A stretch of DNA of 64,000 nt from Malus domestica. Lineage: Eukaryota; Streptophyta; Magnoliopsida; Rosales; Rosaceae. The notes below the pieces were generated by a model, which was not told the origin of the DNA, did not search any database, and was given only the letters and a program-made list of their open reading frames with translations. Positions within the stretch are counted from its first letter, which is position 1; each line of letters begins with the position of its first letter. Shown one piece after another: positions 11,369-27,115 of the stretch. A program made the translations under genes and the position numbers. The stretch spans positions 30,577,501-30,641,500 of the forward strand of contig NC_091674.1 in NCBI RefSeq assembly GCF_042453785.1, in the 5' to 3' direction.

Positions 11369-12511
11369 TTTACAAAATCGTAAAATTATCATTATTTTTA
11401 TCTTATTTTTTTTTACGTTAGTCTCATATGATGTCAAAATTGCCCTATTAAGCAACCTTACGGAACTTTCCATGTAGGATTTGCCAGTGGTAAGTAGCTA
11501 ATGCATGCGTACCACTCGAAATCTGGCAGTAGTTCCAAATAGAAAAAGCTGCGTGCCTCTCACTTTAGTTTGTGAAAGCAAACATGCTTCTCAAGCTGAG
11601 TCTCAGCCTTCCCTCTTTCTTATTTTATTTTTATCACAAATTATATATCTTGTATGATAGGTTAATTGTTATTGTAAATAAATTACTAAACTCAAAAGTG
11701 CTTTTAAAATAGTTAAAAGCGTTTTTAGTGAAATTTATTTTGGACCAATCCTTGGTAAAAATGCAAGTGAAACCTAAAAAAAAAAAATTTGAAGTGTGTA
11801 CTTCTTGTAAGAAGCATTTCAAGTGCTTTTAATCATTTTAGCATCCAAAAATATTTTTTCCGATGGCTTTCAATCATTTTAGAAGCGTTTCCAAACGATC
11901 ATTAAAAAAAAGTGTTTTGTAAGAGAGAGTTTAAAGATTGCTAAAAATTAGATAAAACATGGAATTTACTATAGTAGTTTAGACAGATCGGTCCACCAAA
12001 CTTATGTAACAATAATGGCATTCAATGTAACAATAATTTCGCTTTATCATCTTATAATTATTTCCAAGTTTTTTAAACCATTTGGTAGTCTTATTATTAT
12101 TTTCTTAAAGAAAACTGATCCTGTTATGTTTGTAATAGTCCTTTCTCCTTGGCAATGACAGCCATCCGGCTACTTTGAGATCCTAGAGCCAAAAGATACA
12201 CAAAAACTTGCCAATCTAACTCCTCACGCACGTACTTGGACCATACCAAGTAAGTTCTCCAAAAGATGGGATTGAAAGGAGAGCTTAAAAAAAAAAACAA
12301 TTTTACTACTTTTTTTTATTCATTTTCGATTATAACGTGTGTACAGTGAAAATATGTCAACCACACATAAAACTCTCTAGTGCGGTCCTTAATACCAAAA
12401 GTACAAAGCCTATATATTAGATAAGGTATATATGTTCACAAAAAATGAAGTAAAGAGTTCAAAGCCTTCGTTATACAACAAATACTAAATCGAGTCGTCT
12501 ATGCAAAAATC

Positions 12512-14942
12512 TCAGCATAAGGGAAGATCGTCAGGGGGAGGAAGCACACACTGAGACGGTTTTGGACCATTCTTGACAATAAACCCCGAGGCAAGACCCC
12601 ACGAAGTATGCTCTTCAAGGTGACAGTGAATGAACCAAACTCCCGGATTGTCGGCCTTGAATCGAATCGCCGCCCATCCTCCGGTTGGAACTGCCACCGT
12701 GTTTCTCTCCGGAGGGTCAATGAGGTTGTACTTTGCCGGATCCTTGGCAGCATTGAAGTTCCCAAACCCCATACCGACTATAAAAAAGTTGTGTCCATGC
12801 AAATGAATTGGATGGTTCTCAGTGTTAAGAAAACTTGTACCTTGTAGCACAATTTCTAAGTTTGTTCCATGCTCCACTTCCATAATCTTAGTGCCAAATT
12901 TCGTGTTCATGTTCTCCGAAACTGGATCCACACCAGTGTAATCAAACGGCTTCAAAGGTTTCTCTGGGAAATCTGTGGAGTACTCGGCGCCTCTGAGCTT
13001 CTTGTAATGTGATTCTAAAATTGACAGGGCGGGACGAATGAAGGACTGGTTGTTCATAGAAGCAAAAAATTTCTTGCCAGCATAACCCTTGCAGGTTTCA
13101 TTGGCTGGACAATCTTGGAGATTTAGGCTTATAACCATAACGACACGCTTGTCGACAGTTTTAGGCACGTTGCACGGATACTTAGGTGAGGCTAGGCTTC
13201 TGAGCTTGTTATTAAATATAGTGACAAACTTTGTGTCTTCCATTTTAGGGAGGTTGTATTTTTCCGGTGCAAAAGTACTAGGAGCCTTTGGCGGATATTT
13301 GGTTGTGTCACTCTTTGTGTTCTTGTAACGCAAGAAACCGGCTGTGGTGGAATTGTCGAAAGGGAAAACGGAGGTGAGGTAAGGCCAGGCCGCCATCAAA
13401 AAGGCACCCGAGGAGTCAGGGACTTGATTTGCAGTGAGCAAAACGTTGGTGGTTTGGCCAGGACCTACCATGATCGCTGAGGTTGTGAATGGTTTGGTGT
13501 ACACGGCATCAGTCTCCACAACAGTTAGTGTGTGATTAGCCACAGCAAAGAAAAGCTCATCGTTGAGTGCTGCGTTGATAATTCTAAACAAGTACGATTT
13601 TCCATGTTCCACAGTTTTGATGAAGGTATCTGCATAAGTACAAGAAAATTCGTGTAAATTCATTGTAGAAAAGAGAAAAATATGGTTGAAAATTAGTCCG
13701 TTCGAGACTAATTATGCAGAAAGTACTACTCCTCATAAAATCTACACGTTCAAATTTTAATTAAAAATCAAAGTGACTCATGGAAAAACACTTGAAAGTA
13801 CTTCATGAGGAAGCATATAGCACGTGTTTCTCCATAAACCACTTTTAGCCTTTACAGAAACAATCCTAACCATACCCTTAAGTTTTGGATATATACCTTT
13901 GTCGGAGCAAGGATAGAATGGTCCTGGCAACCCATTGATGGTATAAGCATCTGAACTATTAGGTCCAGCTCCATACTTCATTTCATTTTCCACTTCACCT
14001 ACATCTGAATTCCACCATTCACCTGGGAAATAGCAAAACACGTGAGCAATTGAAGACACAGAAATTTTGAACTCTCACTAAAAAAATCATGAAGAAAAAA
14101 AAAGACTAGCCCTCTATATTTATTTATTTTTTCATATAATTACCAAAGATGATGGGGAATTCTTCTTGAATCGGAGAGGAAAATGGAAAAGGCATGCGCG
14201 GATGGATGACGAAAGCGCCATAAATGGAAGCTCGTTGCCAGGCAAAATGAGCATGCCACCAGAGAGTGCCTCTTTGGTACTCCACAGTGAACTTGTATGT
14301 GTAGGTCTTGCCACCTCTTATAGGACATTGTGTGATATAAGCTGGACCGTCTGCCCATCCTGTTCTTAGTTGCCTCACACCATGCCTGCACTCATAATAA
14401 TTAAGCAACAACTTAATTAGTAATTAGTTGCGATTGCTTAACGCAATCAAAGTCAGTATGATTAATCTAAGATTAGTTAAACTCACCAATGGATGGTGGT
14501 ATTTTCGGCAATGCGATTAGTGACCTTAATCTCGAGATGATCACCTTCATAGACAGCAATGGTTGGCCCTGGATACTCTCCATTCACTGTTAGAAGTGGC
14601 TTTGTGTTGCACAAACGAGTTACATTCTTCCACTCAACCTGAACAAAAGAACCAAAAAGAAAAATCAAGCTTTCAATTTCCTACGTACTTTCTTTTGGTA
14701 ATCACGTAACGAAGATAGAACGCTCCTTTTTTTTTTCCTTTGTACTCAGCCAAAAGACTAGAAAAAAGAGAGGAATGCATGGAGAAAGGGAACGAGAAAT
14801 TCACTACTCTAGAATAAGAGTGGACACTCCAGCTTACATTAAACTCGAAGCGTCGGGTTGTTTGCGAGAAACATGACGGTAAAGCCACCGCAAATATGAT
14901 TAGAATTAGCACTAATCTATAATGCTGGCTCAAACTCTCCAT
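12512..14942 (-). CDS. Laccase (multicopper oxidase), LAC1/LAC14-15-like
   Basis: Five exons: 14942-14838, 14638-14487, 14385-14144, 14022-13897 and 13629-12512; they join in frame to 580 aa. Residues 1-26 form a secretion signal. All four copper-ligand motifs are present: HWHG (85-88), WWHAH (128-132), HPIHLHGH (481-488) and HCHLEEH (543-549), with the type 1 Cys at 544 and Leu ten residues on as the axial residue. The enzyme should be apoplastic and oxidise phenolics such as monolignols with reduction of O2 to water; the substrate here is not known. The 152-bp second exon is typical of plant laccases. The last exon is one block of 1118 bp, whereas most plant laccases split this region with a further intron. 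Many NxS/T glycosylation sites are visible. Copper sites are intact, so the enzyme is probably active. Confidence 0.97.
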
Positions 14943-15040
14943 ATCTAAAACCTTAAGAGCGGGCTTAAGACTCACTCTATCTGTATATTGTAGACTGCAT
15001 GAACCAACTGAGTTTACAAACTTCCATGCAAACTCCCCCT

Positions 15041-15047
15041 TTATATA
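15041..15047 (-). promoter_or_regulatory. TATA box of laccase
   Basis: TATATAA on the minus strand (in the context TATATAAAGGG), 99 bp upstream of the laccase ATG. Spacing is right for a plant core promoter. Confidence 0.65.
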
Positions 15048-16730
15048 CACGCTAAAAATCAATTGGGTACTCGATTTTCCTCTCATTAAAATTGACAACT
15101 AAGTTATTTATGCTAATAAATTTAAGCAAAGACATATTTTAGTTACGCTAGATGAGTCGGTGAGGAGGGGTCGAGACACTGAACATGTCAAATTGAGTAT
15201 TTGAAAAAGGTGGAAATGTGTTTGAAACCTTGGCTGCTAATAATGCAGTTCATGATTATTTGTCAAAACCTTTATACAAAGATAATTAAATATTATTTAT
15301 TGGGATTTTTCGACACTAAATATTTGTCCAAACCTTATAGATTAATTACGAACTAAGAGCCAACTAAACTTTTTTATTGACAATTACATATTTAATTAGG
15401 TGGGTTTACTTGTCATTTTGTTATCCACCATATTGTCGTTTCCATCATCACTTGATTCTCAATATGTAGAAATTTGGGGTCCCAAAAAGATGGGTGGGTT
15501 GGTGTCGAAGCTTTGATTGAAGACTAGGAAGCTTGGACTAAAACCAGTAATATCTTTTTGCAATAGTTCAAAGGTGTGACTTATATAGTTTAGACAATTG
15601 CAATTTGCAAGCATGTGGCAAAGATTGAAGCATGAAGATTATATGAACAATATGATCATATAAAAATATATTTCTTTTGTTTCTTAGTCCCTTCACCAAC
15701 CAAAGGTGAGCTAGCTAGCTAACTTTAATTTTTTTTTCTTCTCCAATAAAGGTGGTGAGGATGGAGATATGGAGGACCAACACCAACTCATTACATATGC
15801 AAATTGATATTGATAACCATTTGATGGCGATAGGCCATCAATGGAGGGTGCTACAGGAATCATATCAAAAGAAAATAAAAATAAATAAAAGGATGCCAAG
15901 GATGCTATAAAGAGATGTATGGGGTTAATTGGTGAGTTTTGCAAATTTTTCTATATATATTAGTAATGCCACTATATTGAGGCTAGTTATGGAGAAAACA
16001 TGGCACAGTAATCGGGGGTATTATTTTTCATTTGGTATTCCTCTCGTTACGCGACATGATTTTTTTATTATTATAAAATTTTGCATTTCACAATTATTTA
16101 ATAGAGTTGGACTATCTAATGACGAATCTATAGGTTTTTTTTGTTTGTGGCAAGATGTAATTCAAATTCATATCACTTTTTCTCTTCTTGCCCAGACATG
16201 ATTTGTTTTTTTTTTTATAAAATTTTGCATTTCACAATTATTTAATACATTTGGAATATTCAATGACGAATCTATAGGGTTCTTTTGTTTGTGGCAAGAT
16301 GTAGTTCAAATTCATATCACTTTTTCTCTTCTTGCCCAACATCCCAAATTCAAATAGGTTGCCCCCCTATCAAGTATAATCATCCGCAAAAAAATTGTGG
16401 AATATCATGTATAGGAAGAGGGCGAGTAGAGAGGCAATAATCTTCACTCGTCCCTTTACGAATTCGCCACTAGGAGCATCACCTAATAAACAAAGTGGAG
16501 AGAAGTTGAGATAAACATAGTAGTAATAAGGGTGGTAGGGGCGATATCCTTCACTAGTCCTGTAAATCCGCCACTAGAACCATAACTTACTAAAAGACAC
16601 TTAGCCAGGTACGTTGATTAAAAACACTAAAAGCAAGGTACTGAAAGAACTTTAGATGAGCATCTTGTACTAATTAATTTTCTGTCCTTTTCTTTCCCAT
16701 ACATCTTTCAGAAGCTACAGGAACATAGTT
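15048..16730. other. Intergenic upstream of laccase
   Basis: No gene recognised. It contains the laccase promoter and, at 16058-16340, a two-copy direct repeat. Confidence 0.6.
16058..16340. repeat. Two-copy tandem duplication, ~143-bp unit
   Basis: The phrases AAAATTTTGCATTTCACAAT, AATGACGAATCTATAGG and TTTTTCTCTTCTTGCCCA each occur twice, about 143 bp apart. Copies differ at a few positions. No coding potential. Confidence 0.85.
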
Positions 16731-16739
16731 TAACTTAAT

Positions 16740-17590
16740 GGCCTAATCGGATAAATGGTTCATGTGGTCATAAGGTATTCGGATGATAACACCTGTGGTA
16801 AAAAAATTCGGATTTAAACCCCTATGGTCACAGTCTGTTAGGATTTAAACCCCTGTGGTCTAAGTCTGTTAGGATTTATGCACTTCTATTAAATAATGCT
16901 GACGTGACTGCCACATATATGCCACGTGGCTGCCAAATGTCTGCCACGTGGCAAAAATAATAATTTTTAATTTTTTTTTTAAAAAAAAACCTGAATTAAA
17001 AAAAAAAAATCAGATCTGCAAGAAGAAGAAGAAGGAAGAGGGAGAAGGAGGGTCGTGCGGGGAGAGGGCTCCGGCGAGGGGGGGAGCTGGTCTCCGGCGG
17101 GAAGAAGAAGAAGAAGAAGAAGGAAGAGGGAGAGGGAGGAGGGTCGCACGGGGAGACCGGCGAGGGGGGGAGCTGGTCTCCGGCGGGAAGAAGAAGAAGA
17201 AGAAGGAAGAAGGAGAGGGAGGAGGGTCGCGCGAGGAGAGGGCTCCGGCGGGGGGGAGCTGGTCTCCGGCGGGAAGAAGAAGAAGAAGAAGAAGGAGAAG
17301 AAGTCCGCCGGGGGGGGGGAACGGGCGGAGGGCGGGGGGAGCTTGTTCTTTTTCTGCAGATCTGGGTTTTTTTTTTTTTTTTTTTTGTAAAAATTCAGGT
17401 TTTAAAAAAAAATTAAAAATTAATATTTTTGCCACGTGGCAGACATTTGGCAGCCACGTCAGCATTATTTAACAGAAGGGCATAAATCCTAACAGACTTA
17501 GACCACAGGGGTTTAAATCCGAATTTTTTTACTACAAGGGCTATCATCCGAATACCTTATGACCACGGGGACCATTTATCCGATTAGGCC
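16740..17590. mobile_element. MULE-type element with long TIRs and purine-rich core
   Basis: Long terminal inverted repeats (left about 16740-16998, right about 17392-17590) start with GGCCTAATCGGATAAATGGT on both sides. A perfect 9-bp target duplication TAACTTAAT flanks the element (16731-16739 and 17591-17599), which points to the Mutator superfamily. The left arm contains small internal duplications absent from the right. No transposase. The core (about 17015-17350) is a purine-rich tandem repeat listed separately; long ORFs there in several frames are low-complexity artefacts. Confidence 0.9.
17050..17310. repeat. Three ~85-bp purine-rich tandem units inside the MULE
   Basis: Units begin with GGGTCG at about 17050, 17139 and 17224. 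Each has GGGGGAGCTGGTCTCCGGCG followed by a run of AAG repeats and a GAGGGAGGAGG tail. The strand is almost wholly purine apart from short CTCCGGC islands. Confidence 0.85.
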
Positions 17591-17599
17591 TAACTTAAT

Positions 17600-18005
17600 T
17601 AGGCCAACAAAATGCCAATTTTTACACAGTTAAAAGAATCTAGCATGTTATAAGATGCTTCTAAACATAGTCGAGTAAACCCTAAACCTAAATCATTGTA
17701 GCATTTTCTGTACGTATTTCCATTTCTGATTTTCTGCATATACTGTCATGCATTACTGGAATTTGCATCAAGTTCTTTTCCTGGTCAAGATTGGCAGCTG
17801 CGTTTGGGTACAATTTTTTTCTGTAAGTTGATCGTTTAAGTCTCTATATGCTTCTTCCCTTACATATAGAAGCACCACGTAGTAATAATAGTAAAGCAAA
17901 TTACGATTCGGCCAAAAAATGAGATATTTCGAGTTATTAAAAATCTACAAAGTAGTTGATAGACTTTGACTTTAAAGCAACTGAATTATCAATGTCATCG
18001 TATAC
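17600..18005. other. Short spacer between two MULEs
   Basis: AT-rich DNA with no gene, repeat or RNA gene that I can recognise. Confidence 0.5.
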
Positions 18006-18014
18006 TGATTGATA

Positions 18015-19555
18015 GGGTAAATTACAAAAAACTACTTCAATTATGGGTCGAATGACAATCTCATACCTCATATTTGAAAAATGACAATGTCATACCTCAT
18101 CTTACGAATTCGTTTCAATGTCATACCTCCGTCAGTTTTATGTTAAGTTTGACCGTTAAGTTATGAGCAGGCAGGTGTGGGAACCACATCCTTACCCAAC
18201 TAAATTAAAAAAAAAATTTAATTAAATACTAATAAATATATTTCAACAAAAAAAAAACTAATAAATATAGAAAATCATTTAAAAATTTTATTAAGAAAAT
18301 GTGGGACCCACCCCCATCCCCCACCTTTTCCTGTCCCCTACCTTTGTCCCTTCGAAGATCTTCGACCTAAACAGAGGCCCAAGACCTCTCCTTCTCTGAC
18401 ACCCCATCCAAACCCCCACCCACTCCTCTTCCGATCCCCGCCAATCCCGAGACTCCGACCACCGCTGCTCCCCGCCATCCTCAACTGCATCCCACCTCCG
18501 ACGCTGACATCATCCACATCCTCAGCTATTCCAGCTGGTTCTTGCCGGACCATATCCACCACTGCGAGGGTCCGATTCCTCCCCCAACCTATACAAGTAC
18601 TACCGCAACACCATCGTCATCAAATCCAGGGTCATCAACCTTTTTCAGAAGCTCACTTTCACGAAGGCCTGCAAGTCTCTAATTGGCGACATCGGCTCCA
18701 TTAAGAGGGTTTTCGATTTCCTCGAGGCTTGGGGTTTGATCAATTACATTCCTTCCGCGCTCAACAAACCCCTCAAGTGGGAGGACAACAGCAAGGTCAC
18801 CGATGCTTCTTCTAATGGAGGCGGTGAATCCCCCGCCGGTTGTGCCAAGGAGAGCCCCAAGAAGAGGACCTGCAATGGCTGCAAATATGTTTCCAGCATT
18901 GCCTCAACTAAGGAGATTTGAAATTGCCCTAAGAAGAGTACCTGGAATTGAGGTTTTCTATTTGAAATTGGCCTGAAGATTTGAAATTTAGGGTTAAGGT
19001 TTGGGGGGGGGGGGATTGGGGTTTTTTGTTTGAAATTGGGGAATTAGGGTTAGGGTTTGGGTCGAAGAAGGGACGGGGTTTTGAAACAAAAAGAGGGACA
19101 AAGGTAGGGGACGGGACGAGTGCGAGTGGGGAGATGGACGAATGAGGGAGACCGCATCCCAGAGAGAAGAGAGAGAGAATAGAGAGAGAGTGGTGGAGGA
19201 AGGTTGGGGGGACGGGGAAGGGTTTGGTGGCTGTCGAAGAGAAGAAGAAAAAGGGTTGGTGCAGGTGGAGGAAAGGGAAGGTCGGATCCCTTAGGCCATT
19301 TTTTTTTAGTTTTTTATTTTTTGAATATTTAATTATTAAAAATATATATTATATTATTTTTAAATCCAGTTGGATTAGTGAGTGGGTTCTGTCTCTGGTC
19401 ACGTTAGCATTTAACAGAGAAATTAACATAACAACTGACGAAGGTCTGACATTAGCACAAATTCGTAAGATAAGGTATGACATTGTCAATTTTAAAAGAT
19501 GAGGTATAAAAGTGTCGATACACCAATAATTAAGATAGCTTTTTGTCATTTACCC
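18015..19555. mobile_element. Pack-MULE carrying a SWI3B-like gene fragment
   Basis: Terminal inverted repeats of about 140 bp (left 18015-18155, right 19415-19555) begin GGGTAAATTAC/GGGTAAATGAC. Flanks TGATTGATA (18006-18014) and TAATTGATA (19556-19564) are a 9-bp target duplication with one mismatch, as for Mutator-like elements. Subterminal segments (about 18300-18365 and 19060-19110) also pair. Between them lies GC-rich sequence related to a SWI3B gene (18440-18920). Capture of a host gene fragment between MULE ends defines a Pack-MULE. Confidence 0.85.
18440..18920 (+). pseudogene. Captured SWI3B-like SWIRM-domain fragment
   Basis: Translation gives SDADIIHILSYSSWF, then after a frame change NLYKYYRNTIVIKSRV, KACKSLIGDIGSIKRVFDFL, EAWGLINY and KRTCNGCKYVSSIA. 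This follows the N-terminus, the SWIRM domain and the start of the ZZ-type zinc finger of plant SWI3B, a SWI/SNF chromatin-remodelling subunit. An extra G and a short deletion near 18570-18585 shift the frame, removing residues between the VRFLP-like and NLYKYY-like segments. The frame stops at 18919-18921, so the Myb/SANT part is absent. No introns are evident in the captured piece. It cannot make a working SWI3B, though the MULE could be transcribed. Confidence 0.85.
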
Positions 19556-20015
19556 TAATTGATAATAGGATTTAAGGGATGTCAAAAACCTCTGCGAGTT
19601 TTTCTTACTCCTAAAAAAGTAAATTGTTGTAGCAAAGCTAATAACTAGTTGTCTTTTTTAAAGAAAAAAAAACAAATATTAAATTATATTACTAACACGA
19701 GGAATATCTGTGCATCAAGCTTTTGTAGTCAGGATAAGCAGACTACACTTTTCAAATCAATTCTTTTCATTTGTAAATTGATGGCAGCCCTCAATCCTAT
19801 ATAGCCATAGGTTTTGCCTGGATGTCAGTCCTCATCAATTAGACAGTCCACTCAAATTTTCAACTATGTGATGTATAGCAGTAGGTCCCAATTGCCCCAA
19901 AAGTTTTAATTAGGTCTAACTTGGCAGATTTTTGCTAATCAAATGACAAGTTTTACCTTAAAATAGTTCGATAGTATTTTCAATGAGAGAAAATCTTTGA
20001 TCAAGCAATATGATC

Positions 20016-20914
20016 CAGGGCCGGCCCAGGCCCAGTGCAGGAGGGGCAACCGTCCAGGGCCCAAAAAAATTAGGGGCATCAAAATTATTAGGGTGGTATA
20101 TTTACATATGTTTTTATAAGAGTATAAATTTATAAAATTTGATTCAAAGACACATAAATTTAACTAGAAGTGGTGATTTGTCATTTGAAAATAATAAGAG
20201 GTCTTGGGTTTAAAACACCATGTGTGCTTATTTACTTTCCTTTTTTTACAAATTTTTTTTATAAGAGTATAAATTTAGAAAATTTTGTTAAAGGATCAAA
20301 AAGTTTAATTAGAAACAATGATTTTTGTTGTTTAAAATTAACAAGTGGTCCTAAGTTCGAAATGCTATGTGCATGTTTATTCTTTTCAATTTTTACAAAT
20401 TTTTGTTTGGTTGGTAATTTATTTTTAGTTACTATCTAGTAGCTATGTGGGTTGTTATTTTTAAATATTCGTTTTAATTCAAGTCTAATCTTCAACAAAG
20501 AATAATACGTAGACCAAATTTGCAAATTATATGACGTGTCATCAAAATGTTTAATTTAGTACCCATTCATTAATAATACATATTAATTAAAGATTCGAAA
20601 ACATCATTATTTTTTAGTCTAGTATTGACAAGTTTAGTAAATAAGAAAAAAACACCTCACGATTTATTCAAAAACACATTCAAAGTTCAAATGGAAAACA
20701 AAACTCATCATCTATCTACTTGTAAGCCCACAGTTTTTTTGTTTCCCTCTCTCAATACAAAATAAATTAGTTTTTCTGTGTTTCTAAATTATTGAGTTTG
20801 AAGTGTTTTTCTAAGTATAATTTTTTCGATGTCTTATATGTGAAAATAAATAATTTTCTTACATGAAGTTAGGGCATTTTTTTTTACGTCGTCCCGGGCC
20901 TAAAAAATCCCTTG
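20016..20914. mobile_element. hAT-type non-autonomous element
   Basis: A perfect 8-bp target duplication ATATGATC flanks the element (20008-20015 and 20915-20922), the hAT hallmark. Ends are CAGGGCCGGCCCAGG at the left and an inverse end with GCCCGGGACG and CCCTTG at the right, so the inverted repeats are short and diverged. The interior is AT-rich with a degenerate ~150-bp direct repeat (about 20110-20410). No transposase. Confidence 0.85.
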
Positions 20915-21103
20915 ATATGATCACATCTGTTGTTAAGTTAATCTCACAAAAAAACAGGAATTATGTACCAATTCATGTTGCTATCATGCTTGTGAGAGAG
21001 CTGCCGTGTTCCGCTAGGTTCATGATTTTGTAGCACACATGCAAACAACATAGAACTTATAAGCCATGTAAAGGACAAGTACAACATTAGGGTAGGTTGG
21101 GTT

Positions 21104-21324
21104 GGAGGCAGATTGTCTGCCCTCCTAATTGTGGTGCTCTTCCATGCTCTCCTATTTTGTACGGTCACGGTTAAGTCACGTCAACATTTTATATTAATTT
21201 TTTAATAGAGATAATAAGACAAAAAATTATAAAATTATAAAATATTAACGTAGCTTAACCATGACCGCACAAATAAGAAGGCATGGAAGGACACCACAAC
21301 TATGAGGGCAAACAATCTGCCTCC
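21104..21324. mobile_element. 221-bp MULE-type foldback MITE, copy 1
   Basis: Nearly the whole element is palindromic, with arms of about 95 bp starting GGAGGCAGATTGT. Flanks GGTTGGGTT (21095-21103) and GATTGGGTT (21325-21333) are a 9-bp duplication with one mismatch. A second member of exactly the same length lies at 56023-56243. Confidence 0.9.
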
Positions 21325-21714
21325 GATTGGGTTTCCCATATCTGATTTGTGATACGCTTAACTCCACTATAGGTGCAAGCCGGATTCATGGCAATACCAA
21401 ATTAGGTGAAAAGGCTGCTCGGGTAATCGTTCATGCGGGGATTACTGGTGAGAGTCGATAACTCCATTGCGATGAATTAAAGAAAGTTGAGGATTCCTAT
21501 TGCAGTTACTCTCCATACTTTGAAATGGTCCGTCGGATCATTCCTGCTTCCGCCATTGGTGGTGTATTTACAGTGTGTGTGTGTGTGCAAGAAAACATTT
21601 GTTTGTCTACACCACGGTGAAGTATATTTAGTGATTACTGATCAGAAATCGGAGTGGTAAGCGAAAGTTCGATGGAGGAGAAATACATCCCAGTGATGAA
21701 CATATAAAATGATT

Positions 21715-22337
21715 GAGAAAATTACAGCAATGGTTCTTCAACTTTAATCTGATTGGCGTAATGGTTCCCTTAACTAAAAATCAGTGACCATTGGTCCCTT
21801 AATTCATCAAAACGTGCAACTATGGTTCTTTTTGTCAACTCCGTCAGAACTTCCGTCAAAATGAGTCAAAACCATTGTTACAATCGGGTTAAAGAGGGAT
21901 CATTACTCCAATTGGGATAAAATTGAGAAACCATTGCTCCAATTGGGATAAAGTATGACCATTGCTACAATTTTCTCATTTGGTTTTTCATATTTGCCCT
22001 TTAATTCAACCTCATGTGTGCTCATTTTGATGGAAATTTTGACAAAGTTGACAAAAATTATCATAACTACAGGTTTTAATGAGTCAAGGAATCAATGGTC
22101 ACAAATTTTCAGTTGAGAAACTATTATTCCGAGGGTAATATGAGGAGATCAAATTTTGTAAATCAAATGAGTGTTTGTCGATGATTAGATTATTAATTAA
22201 ATATCGAATTTAACGTGTTTATTTTATATTGGTAACAAATTATTTGGTTTGCAATTTTGGTTTAAAATTTTGATCTCCCTAACATTATCCTTATTCCAAT
22301 TAAATTAAAGTTAAGAGACCATTGCTAAAATTTCCTC
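21715..22337. mobile_element. MULE-type MITE with 9-bp target duplication
   Basis: A perfect 9-bp duplication AAAATGATT is at 21706-21714 and 22338-22346. Ends are GAGAAAATTACAGCAATGG and GAGGAAATTTTAGCAATGG (inverse). The interior has inverted segments around TTTTTGTCAACTCCGTC and its mirror, and a nested MITE-like stretch at about 22145-22300. No coding capacity. Confidence 0.8.
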
Positions 22338-22346
22338 AAAATGATT

Positions 22347-23052
22347 AGTTGGAAGCGGCTAGATAATTTTGCCATGTTACAAGTGAAGGAGAGGTGAGGG
22401 AAAAAACAGTCTATTTCTGTGCATTGGTTAAGAGAATTAAACCTTGCACCAAAGGTTCGGAGTTCGGTTCCCTCTCCTCCAGTATCATTTGTATCAAAAA
22501 AGATGCCCAGCTAGACAATATTGGTAGCTGATGTAATCATAACACTCTCTGTAAATGCAAACTGAGGTGGTAGAGCAGAGGTACACAACTATAAACCTGA
22601 GTTCGAATCCTTCTCCTTATGTCTCAATTAGTTCCGAAGAGTAGAATATTTCTGGTATTAAAAACAAAAAAAAAACTAATATTAATTTGTTCACAAGATA
22701 ATAATATAAGCTGTATTTCCATCAATTTGTTTCTATTATACATATCACACAATCTCTAAACAATGGGTAAACAAAATACATCAATTTGTTGTCTTGTTCA
22801 AATATAAATAGTTACAACTTACAGCAGAGCAATTTCCTTCCTATGCATTGTGGTTACACTTACACAACGAAGGAAAAATAAATCGAGTCCTCCTCCTCCT
22901 ATACGGTGTTAGCTTCTAACTCAAGTAACTTATATATGTTTTTGATTTCGAATGTCGACTGTTACAGAACACCCTTTCCACTCAATACGGGGAAAGGAGG
23001 CGGACCACAAAGTTACACCTGTTTTTTCCTACCACAGATCGATGAAGATGAA
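22347..23052. other. Region downstream of the MAP kinase gene
   Basis: Contains the probable MPK 3' UTR near 23052 and two short tRNA-like/SINE-like B-box phrases (GAGTTCGGTTCCC near 22458, GAGTTCGAATCC near 22601). No further gene seen. Confidence 0.45.
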
Positions 23053-27064
<4,012 letters not shown>

Positions 27065-27067
27065 ATA

Positions 27068-27115
27068 CTCTGCCCGCTCTCTCTCTCCTCTCTCCTCTCT
27101 CCTCTCTCAGCCACA
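27068..27115 (+). repeat. CT-rich microsatellite in MPK 5' region
   Basis: CTCTCTCTCTCCTCTCTCC-type repeats directly upstream of the MPK start codon, so GA-rich on the MPK mRNA strand. Such leader microsatellites are common in plants. Confidence 0.7.

Larger units (their letters stand above)
9898..12511. other. Intergenic between GPI-protein gene and laccase
   Basis: Besides the TATA candidate, minisatellite and hairpin MITE listed separately, this stretch holds AT-rich DNA with a decayed repeat (about 11690-11910) built from AAGTGCTTTTAAAAT-like phrases. Similar phrases occur at 27400-27590 and 32680-32870. The last ~200 bp next to 12511 should include the laccase 3' UTR. No additional gene seen. 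Confidence 0.5.

Noticed and set aside
16948..17472. Long overlapping ORFs on both strands rich in Glu, Gly, Arg or Ser/Pro
   Set aside because: Purely the product of the low-complexity purine repeat inside the MULE; no start context or domain.
18338..18562. Minus-strand 74-codon Gly-rich ORF in the Pack-MULE
   Set aside because: It is the antisense of the captured SWI3B N-terminal sequence, whose plus-strand translation gives the recognisable protein.
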